DNA of 7,698 nucleotides, taken from the NCBI GenBank assembly GCA_031548675.1, contig JAVBQU010000106.1, forward strand, positions 1 through 7,698, in the 5' to 3' direction. Made by a program: the position numbers and the translations under genes. Positions 5,858-7,698 of the stretch are shown here, piece after piece. The DNA comes from JAVBQU01 sp031548675 (GTDB lineage Bacteria > Bacteroidota > Bacteroidia > Bacteroidales > P3). Below the pieces are notes generated by a model, which saw only the letters and a program-made list of their open reading frames with translations, was not told the origin of the DNA and made no database searches. Position 1 is the stretch's first letter, and every line of letters starts with the position of its first letter.

Positions 5858-6982
5858 ATGGAAAACAACCAAAGACCATTAGCTTTGCTTTGCTGTTCAA
5901 GTGGCTGGGGAGGACTGGAAATGAATGTTCTTCGTTTGGCAGAATGGCTGACAGAGACTTTCTCCGTCACGTTGTTTTGTGCAAAAGGTACACCTTTGGC
6001 TAAGAATATAGAAAATAAATCGTTTCAAACAGTATTTGTAAAAAAACCGAGAAAATATTGTCCTTTATATTCTGCAAAAAGAATACAAAGGCATTTGAAG
6101 AAGAAGGATATAAAACATATTATGATTTTCGATAATCTTGATATGTCTTTGGGTTTTTGGATTAAAGTTTGGTCGGGATGTAAAGTAAAGTTTATTTATC
6201 AGCAGCATATGCAGCTGGGCATTTCTAAACGCGATATTATACATACGATTCGTTATAAGATGCTTGATGCATGGATTTCGCCCCTGCATTGTTTGGCTGA
6301 AGAAGTAAAGCAAAAAACAAAAATAGATAAAAATAAAATACAAATAATACCTTTGGGTGTTGACGTTCAAAAGCTTCAATCCTCAATTAAAACAAAAAAA
6401 GAATCGAAAGCCTATTTTGGAATAAATTCTGACCGATTGATTTTGGGTGTTTTAGGAAGGATTGACAGGTTAAAGAAACAGCATTTATTGCTTGATGCTG
6501 CTCTAAAACTGAAAGAAGAAAATTGTCCTATTGATATATTGATAGTGGGCGAACCAACAAAGAATACGACAGATACCTATTTTGAAGAAATAAAGAATTT
6601 TATTTTTCAGCATAATATGGAGAAACATGTATTTATTCGTTCTTTTACTGATGAAGTAGGTTACTTTTTTGGAGCTATCGATTTTTTGGTATTGACTACA
6701 GAAAAAGAAACTTATGGAATGGTAACGATAGAATCAATGCTGTATAATGTTCCTGTTTTGGCGAGTAATTCAGGCGGTACTGTAGAAATTTTAGAAGAAG
6801 GGGAGTTTGGAACCCTTTATCAAACAGGCGATAGTAAGGATTTAGCCGAAAAGATTAAATACGTTTTGACCCATAAAAACAAAATTACAGAAAAAACAGA
6901 CAAAGCTTTCCTATTAGCAGAATCTTATTATAGTCACACATTAGAATGCAAACTTATTAATAATTTGATAAATCATTTATAA
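5858..6982 (+). CDS. Family 4 glycosyltransferase (GT-B fold)
   Basis: This 374-residue retaining glycosyltransferase probably acts on LPS core, O-antigen or another glycolipid at the inner face of the cytoplasmic membrane. The N-terminal domain begins with LLCCSSGWGGLEMNVLRLAE (10-29), the usual acceptor-side glycine loop. The donor domain starts near IPLGVD (164-169), then LGVLGRIDRLKKQ (196-208), ILIVGEP (227-233) and the EX7E element ETYGMVTIE (284-292, E284 and E292), followed by NSGGTVEIL (304-312). Length is normal and no membrane helix is evident. It starts 5 nt after the acyltransferase stop, so the two are a translational pair. The reading frame looks by eye richer in A-runs than etfBA. 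Sugar donor and acceptor are not predictable from what I can see. Confidence 0.92.
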   Translation: MENNQRPLALLCCSSGWGGLEMNVLRLAEWLTETFSVTLFCAKGTPLAKNIENKSFQTVFVKKPRKYCPLYSAKRIQRHLKKKDIKHIMIFDNLDMSLGFWIKVWSGCKVKFIYQQHMQLGISKRDIIHTIRYKMLDAWISPLHCLAEEVKQKTKIDKNKIQIIPLGVDVQKLQSSIKTKKESKAYFGINSDRLILGVLGRIDRLKKQHLLLDAALKLKEENCPIDILIVGEPTKNTTDTYFEEIKNFIFQHNMEKHVFIRSFTDEVGYFFGAIDFLVLTTEKETYGMVTIESMLYNVPVLASNSGGTVEILEEGEFGTLYQTGDSKDLAEKIKYVLTHKNKITEKTDKAFLLAESYYSHTLECKLINNLINHL

Positions 6983-7000
6983 ACATAAAAACATACAATC

Positions 7001-7698
7001 ATGGAAAATTTTTATACGGACAACGATGCCCTGAAATTCCATTTGGAACATCCATTGATGGAAAAAATCGTAAGTTTGAAAGAAAATAATTATGCAGAAA
7101 AAGACCTGTATGCCGAAGCTCCGGTTGATTTCGAAGATGCGATTGACAGTTACGACAAAGTATTGGAAATTGTCGGCGAAATTTCCGGTAGTATTTTAGC
7201 CCCCAATGCCGAAAGTGTAGATCATGAAGGTCCTACAATTGTAGATAATGCCATCGTTTATGCATCAGGAACACAAAAAAACCACGAAGCTTTGCGTGAT
7301 GCAGGTTTATATGGTATGTCGCTGCCTCGCGAATACGGCGGATTAAATTTTTCTTATGTTCCTTATGTAATGGCTGCCGAAATTGTATCGCGTGCCGATG
7401 CCGGTTTTGCTAACATCTGGGGTTTGCAAGATTGTGCCGAAACAATCCACGAATTTGCTTCAGAAGAAATTAAAAAAGAATTTTTGCCTCGCATCAACCA
7501 AGGCTTTACTTGGTCTATGGACTTGACCGCACCGGATGCAGGTTCTGATTTGCAAGCCGTACAATTGAAAGCAACTTGGGATGAAAAATCGAACTGCTGG
7601 CGTTTGAATGGCGTAAAACGTTTTATTACCAATGGCGATGCCGATATTAAATTGGTTTTAGCTCGTTCCGAAGAAGGAACTAATGATGGTCGTGGTTT
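7001..7698 (+). CDS. Acyl-CoA dehydrogenase, long form, N-terminal part (runs off the window)
   Basis: The frame stays open from ATG 7001 to the window edge, giving 232 residues and two spare bases. It is an FAD-dependent acyl-CoA dehydrogenase, the expected electron partner of EtfBA. It shows GLYGMSLPREYGGL (102-115), the FAD/substrate loop WSMDLTAPDAGSDL (171-184) and RLNGVKRFITNG (201-212). The GLYGM block lies roughly 50-60 residues later than in the usual 380-residue enzymes, which points to the long subgroup of about 560-600 residues with an N-terminal extension. The usual Glu of LTEP is Ala here (A177). The gene follows the glycosyltransferase after 18 nt with an A-rich leader and no Shine-Dalgarno sequence. 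The substrate chain length cannot be judged, and the catalytic Glu lies beyond the window. Confidence 0.93.
   Translation, partial: MENFYTDNDALKFHLEHPLMEKIVSLKENNYAEKDLYAEAPVDFEDAIDSYDKVLEIVGEISGSILAPNAESVDHEGPTIVDNAIVYASGTQKNHEALRDAGLYGMSLPREYGGLNFSYVPYVMAAEIVSRADAGFANIWGLQDCAETIHEFASEEIKKEFLPRINQGFTWSMDLTAPDAGSDLQAVQLKATWDEKSNCWRLNGVKRFITNGDADIKLVLARSEEGTNDGRG

Noticed and set aside
6065..6379. 104-codon minus-strand frame inside the GT4 gene
   Set aside because: Antisense to a coding region with clear GT4 motifs; the translation is low-complexity aromatic and hydrophobic sequence expected from the reverse of A-rich codons.
7363..7632. 89-codon minus-strand frame at the right end
   Set aside because: It is the antisense shadow of the acyl-CoA dehydrogenase, whose own frame is open to the window edge and carries family motifs.
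1..7698. CRISPR array, tRNA/rRNA, insertion sequence or phage genes
   Set aside because: No regularly spaced repeats beyond two copies, no cloverleaf-like or rRNA sequence, and no transposase or integrase motifs were seen on either strand.

Overview
The window looks like a piece of a Bacteroidota chromosome, probably from the order Bacteroidales. It is AT-rich, and no start codon is preceded by a convincing Shine-Dalgarno sequence. The promoter in front of etfB is a good match to the Bacteroidota type (TTG, 20 nt, TAnnTTTG). The gene set also fits: a clostridial-type EtfBA with a long acyl-CoA dehydrogenase, GmhA/GmhB, a GtrB/DPM1-like glycosyltransferase and an LpxL-like acyltransferase. The taxon is inferred from these features, not from a database search.

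Layout. Positions 1-309 hold no supportable gene, only short degenerate repeats and an inverted repeat. Three genes follow on the minus strand. Read in their own direction they are a family 2 glycosyltransferase with two C-terminal membrane helices (2639-1683), a 231-bp spacer, gmhA (1451-879) and gmhB (858-310). The spacer contains a 36-bp direct repeat flanking a GC-rich imperfect palindrome. A 378-bp divergent intergenic region (2640-3017) carries a promoter for each side. On the plus strand there is one tight transcription unit: etfB (3018-3890), etfA (3918-4946), a lipid A-type acyltransferase starting with GTG (4953-5852), a family 4 glycosyltransferase (5858-6982) and the first 232 codons of a long acyl-CoA dehydrogenase (7001 to the window end). 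The gaps between these genes are 27, 6, 5 and 18 nt.

Two themes interleave. One is envelope glycolipid synthesis: heptose precursor formation by GmhA/GmhB, two glycosyltransferases and an LpxL-like acyltransferase. The other is acyl-CoA redox chemistry: EtfBA passing electrons to or from an acyl-CoA dehydrogenase. The most unusual points are the two envelope genes sitting between etfA and its likely dehydrogenase partner, a GmhB whose zinc-binding loop appears to have lost most of its ligands, and the repeat-flanked palindrome between the glycosyltransferase and gmhA. I found no clear new defence or mobile system; most of the window is ordinary metabolic and envelope sequence.
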